A stretch of DNA of 9,116 nucleotides, from NCBI GenBank assembly GCA_009785015.1, contig WQXD01000138.1, positions 1 through 9,116 of the forward strand, read 5' to 3'. This stretch comes from Oscillospiraceae bacterium (lineage in GTDB: Bacteria; Bacillota_A; Clostridia; Oscillospirales; WRJC01). A program made the translations under genes and the position numbers. The notes under the pieces were generated by a model. The model saw only the letters and a program-made list of their open reading frames with translations. It was not told the DNA's origin and searched no databases. Below are positions 6,355-9,116 of the stretch, piece by piece (position 1 is the first letter of the stretch; each line of letters begins with the position of its first letter).

Positions 6355-6402
6355 CTAATTATAGCAGTATATTCAAACGATAATTTAAGGAGATTACGCA
6401 CA

Positions 6403-7902
6403 ATGAAACCAAAAAAGATAATATGCCTTTTGTTGATTTTGTCGATGGCGCTCGGTTCCGTTTTCGCGGCTTCGTGCGGGGGCGAATCAAAAGGCGGCAG
6501 CGACAACACCAAAAGCGCGCAGGAAGAACAAAACGACGATTCCGGCGCTGTGGCTTCTGACGCGGACGTCAGGGCGCAGTACGACCCCAAATTCGACGCG
6601 GTGGATATGGGGGGCTATGAGTTCACGGTATCCACAAGGGACGACGACGCCTGGTATCATCCCTATCCCGCCCATACAAGGGATATATATGCGGAGGCGC
6701 TGACCGGGGATCTGATCAACGACGTGGTCTATTACCGCAATATGGCAGTCGAGGAAAAATACAACTGCAAAATCGTGATGATGGCTTATCCCGAATCCAA
6801 CGAAGCGGCCGGCAACCAAGTCGCCGAAAAAGCCGTCAAGGCCGGGGACAAATCATTTGATTTGCTGATGACCCACATGATGATGGGAATGAGCAACGCG
6901 ACCGCGGGGATATTTTATGACATTGCACGGTTCCCGAATATCGATTTGTCCAAACCGTACTGGAACCACGGGGCAAACGAAGGCTGTTCGATCGGGCACA
7001 GGCTGTATGTGGGATTGAGCGATTTCAGCTTTTCCACAAACGAAAACCTCTACTGCATATTCTTCAACAAGCAGCTGGCGCAAAATTACGGAATGGAGGA
7101 TCCCTATCAATTGGTATGGGACAACAAGTGGACTTTCGATAAATTCAACCAGCTTTTGAGGCAGGGTTACGCGGATCTGAACGGCAACGGAAAACTCGAC
7201 AAAGACGACCAATTCGGCTATGTCAACTCCAACTCGCTGAACTTTTTGTGGGCGGGCGGCGGCCAGATGACCAAAAAAGACGAAAACGACATACCGTATT
7301 TTGATTTCATAAGCCAAAAAACGATCGATATATACGATAAGGCGCTCGATATAACAATAAACGATTTCACTTTTTCATCCGGTCAGTGGCATATAGAGCC
7401 TTCCATCGAAATTTTCGAAGACGCCCGCGCGCTGTTCTTCTCCAACCAGCTCTGCCGGGTGAATCAGCTGAGGGCCACCGAGTTTGAATTCGGGATAATA
7501 CCGTACCCCAAATACGACTCCGCCCAGGAGAGATACTACTCCTACGTCGACGGCCACGCCTCAATGATGGCGATACCCCTCAACCTGCCAAACCTCGAGT
7601 GGACGGGGATACTGATAGAGGAATTGTCGTATCTGTCGTACAAGGACATACTGCCGACGTACTACGACGTGGTGCTGAACGTGAAGATGGTGCGCGACGA
7701 GGAATCCGTCGAAATACTCAAGATATTGTTCGACAGCAAAGTGTTCGACCCGGCTTACGTCATGGGAATGGATCTGTGGATCACCTGGATAAACAACATC
7801 GAATCCAAGAAAAACGAAATCGTTTCGACTTACGAAAAAAAGGAAAGCGCTCTGATGAGGACATTGGAAAAGAATGTAAACTCGATTCTCGAGCTCGATT
7901 AA
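6403..7902 (+). CDS. Extracellular solute-binding lipoprotein (ABC-transporter type), copy 1
   Basis: 499 aa. A lipoprotein signal peptide (MKPKKIICLLLILSMALGSVFAASC) puts the lipidated cysteine at residue 25, followed by a low-complexity polar linker to about residue 55, so the protein should be anchored outside the membrane. The body looks like a sugar-type solute-binding protein: residues 102-125, a WTFDKFNQLLRQGY segment, the acidic loop DLNGNGKLDKDD (258-269) with EF-hand-like D-x-N-x-N-G-K-x-D-x-x-D spacing that may bind calcium, and the C-terminal pattern IPYPKYDSAQERYYSYVDG...YYDVVLNVKMVRDEESVEIL (366-439). I associate that pattern with Clostridia and Paenibacillus solute-binding proteins. 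The ligand is unknown, probably a carbohydrate. Start: AAGGAG at 6387-6392, 10 nt upstream. It is the first of a tandem pair; no permease or ATPase is visible. Confidence 0.87.
   Translation: MKPKKIICLLLILSMALGSVFAASCGGESKGGSDNTKSAQEEQNDDSGAVASDADVRAQYDPKFDAVDMGGYEFTVSTRDDDAWYHPYPAHTRDIYAEALTGDLINDVVYYRNMAVEEKYNCKIVMMAYPESNEAAGNQVAEKAVKAGDKSFDLLMTHMMMGMSNATAGIFYDIARFPNIDLSKPYWNHGANEGCSIGHRLYVGLSDFSFSTNENLYCIFFNKQLAQNYGMEDPYQLVWDNKWTFDKFNQLLRQGYADLNGNGKLDKDDQFGYVNSNSLNFLWAGGGQMTKKDENDIPYFDFISQKTIDIYDKALDITINDFTFSSGQWHIEPSIEIFEDARALFFSNQLCRVNQLRATEFEFGIIPYPKYDSAQERYYSYVDGHASMMAIPLNLPNLEWTGILIEELSYLSYKDILPTYYDVVLNVKMVRDEESVEILKILFDSKVFDPAYVMGMDLWITWINNIESKKNEIVSTYEKKESALMRTLEKNVNSILELD
7489..7591 (+). 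repeat. 103-bp perfect direct repeat, first copy
   Basis: Identical base for base to 9014-9116. It encodes FGIIPYPKYDSAQERYYSYV and the following DGHASMMAIPLNLP of copy 1. The sequence just upstream in the two genes differs at many codon positions. Confidence 0.95.
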
Positions 7903-7930
7903 ATTGTTTTGGAAAGGGGAATGTATTTTT

Positions 7931-9116
7931 ATGAAAACAAAGAAAATAATCTGCGCGCTTTTGATTCTGTCCGTCGTTTTTTTGCCGGTTCTGCTCTGCT
8001 TTTGGTCCTGCGGCGAAAGCGGCTCGGGCCCGAAGGAAACCGCTGCGAAGGAAGGCGGCGATGACGGGGAGCAATCCGGTGAAGCGGATTTGGCAGACCC
8101 GAAAGAAAAGTTTAGCCCGAACTTCGAGCCCGTCGATATGCAGGGGTACGTTTTCAAGGTCGGCTCAAGGGACGACGCCACCCACGGCTATCCCGCCCAT
8201 ACGAGGGACCTGTTCGCCGAATCGGAAAACGGGGATCTGATCAACGACGCCGTCTACAGGCGAAATATCGCGGCGGAGGAAAAATACAACTGTAAAATCG
8301 AAATGGACGCGCTGCCCGAATCCGATGAAACCGCTCCGAACAAAATCGTGGAAAAAAGCGTAAAAGCGGGCGACAAATCCTACGATTTGCTGATGACGCA
8401 CCTTATGCACGGAATAGCGACGGCAGTCAACGGCTGCACATACGACATCACCGATTTCCCGAATATCGATTTGTCCAAACCGTACTGGAGCCAGGGCGCC
8501 ACACAGGGCCTTTCGATAAGCCATAAATTGTACTTGGGGCTGAGCGATTTGAGTTTTTCCACGAATGAAAACCTCTACTGCATGTTTTTCAACAAAGAGC
8601 TGATCAAAAATTACGGCGTTGAAAACCCCTACGCCCTGCTGCAGGAAAACAACTGGACATTCGACAAATTCAACGAGATCATACGGCAGGGTTATTTGGA
8701 TTTGAACGGCAACGGGAAGGCCGACAAGGAAGACCAGTTCGGATATATAACCTCAAGCGCGATGAACTTTTTGTGGTCGGGCGGCAGCCAGATAATGAAA
8801 AAAGACGAAAACGATATGCCCTATCTCGAGTACAACACGCCGAAAACCATAAATATATTCGAAAAGGCGTTCGATATAACAAACAACGAATTCACATTCA
8901 AGACGATAGAATGGTTTGCGGAGGATCCTTTGAATATGTTTGCGGACGGGCGCGGGGTATTCTATTCCTCGCAGCTCTGCCGGGTCAACGACCTTCGGGC
9001 CACCGAATTCGACTTCGGGATAATACCGTACCCCAAATACGACTCCGCCCAGGAGAGATACTACTCCTACGTCGACGGCCACGCCTCAATGATGGCGATA
9101 CCCCTCAACCTGCCAA
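7931..9116 (+). CDS. Extracellular solute-binding lipoprotein, copy 2 (partial, runs off the right edge)
   Basis: The frame is open from the ATG at 7931 to the end of the window: 395 codons, with about 100 residues missing by comparison with copy 1. It is a clear paralog of copy 1 along its whole visible length, sharing KPYW, LSFSTNENLYC, NWTFDKFNEIIRQGY, the acidic loop DLNGNGKADKED (257-268) and FGIIPYPKYDSAQERYYSYVDG. The N-terminus has a hydrophobic signal (MKTKKIICALLILSVVFLPVLL), and Cys27 in FWSCGES is the likely lipid site; Phe-Trp at -3/-2 is an atypical lipobox. The gene follows copy 1 after 28 nt. GGAAAGGGGA at 7911-7920 sits 10 nt before this ATG; an out-of-frame ATG at 7921 directly abuts that site and is not used. 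The last 103 nt are identical to copy 1. Confidence 0.87.
   Translation, partial: MKTKKIICALLILSVVFLPVLLCFWSCGESGSGPKETAAKEGGDDGEQSGEADLADPKEKFSPNFEPVDMQGYVFKVGSRDDATHGYPAHTRDLFAESENGDLINDAVYRRNIAAEEKYNCKIEMDALPESDETAPNKIVEKSVKAGDKSYDLLMTHLMHGIATAVNGCTYDITDFPNIDLSKPYWSQGATQGLSISHKLYLGLSDLSFSTNENLYCMFFNKELIKNYGVENPYALLQENNWTFDKFNEIIRQGYLDLNGNGKADKEDQFGYITSSAMNFLWSGGSQIMKKDENDMPYLEYNTPKTINIFEKAFDITNNEFTFKTIEWFAEDPLNMFADGRGVFYSSQLCRVNDLRATEFDFGIIPYPKYDSAQERYYSYVDGHASMMAIPLNLP
9014..9116 (+). repeat. 103-bp perfect direct repeat, second copy, ending at the window edge
   Basis: Identical to 7489-7591, including all third codon positions. The identity is still unbroken at the last base of the window, so the repeat may continue beyond it. 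Confidence 0.95.

Noticed and set aside
6371..6386. Catabolite-response-element (cre)-like sequence in the lipoprotein leader
   Set aside because: Only the ACG core and scattered positions fit; about three consensus mismatches, including the outer TG/CA, so it is not supported.
7561..8181. 206-codon minus-strand open frame spanning the gap between the two lipoprotein genes
   Set aside because: Antisense to two clear paralogous genes; its sequence shows only shadow composition and no domain.

Overview
The window looks like chromosomal DNA from an anaerobic, Clostridia-type bacterium (Bacillota). The case rests on strong AAGGAG/GGAGG ribosome binding sites, near-consensus sigma-A promoters that all have 17-bp spacers, a small (TalC-like) transaldolase, and a tandem pair of lipoprotein solute-binding proteins of a kind I associate with Clostridia and Paenibacillus. 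This placement is inference; no rRNA or other marker gene is present.

Layout. (1) 1-655: an AT-rich Uma2-type PD-(D/E)XK nuclease-fold gene on the + strand with an odd 5' end, closed by an intrinsic terminator that probably serves both strands. (2) 676-3832, minus strand: a two-gene operon of a fused alpha+beta 2-oxoacid dehydrogenase E1 (TPP enzyme, 827 aa) followed after 25 nt by a small transaldolase. (3) 3833-3986: a compact divergent promoter region feeding the E1 operon leftward and a 111-aa two-helix membrane protein rightward. (4) 4319-6201, minus strand: hisD and hisB, overlapping by ATGA, a two-gene piece of the histidine pathway. hisB converges on the membrane protein gene and the two stop codons overlap by 4 bp. 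(5) 6202-6402: a second divergent promoter region, with two possible promoters for hisDB, a near-perfect 19-bp palindrome, and a TTGACA-17-TATAAT promoter for the lipoproteins. (6) 6403-9116, + strand: two tandem paralogous lipoprotein solute-binding proteins; the second runs off the right edge.

How the genes fit together. The E1/transaldolase pair is central carbon metabolism (TPP-dependent 2-oxoacid or related chemistry, and C3 transfer between sugar phosphates). The lipoproteins probably capture an extracellular solute, likely a carbohydrate, but no ABC permease or ATPase is in view. hisDB supplies two histidine biosynthesis steps. There is no prophage, CRISPR, tRNA, rRNA or insertion sequence, and I found no clear novel multi-gene system. 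The points most worth following are the fused E1 with an insertion, partnered with transaldolase instead of E2/E3; the 103-bp perfect repeat between the two lipoprotein genes that ends exactly at the window edge; and the regulatory architecture upstream of hisD.
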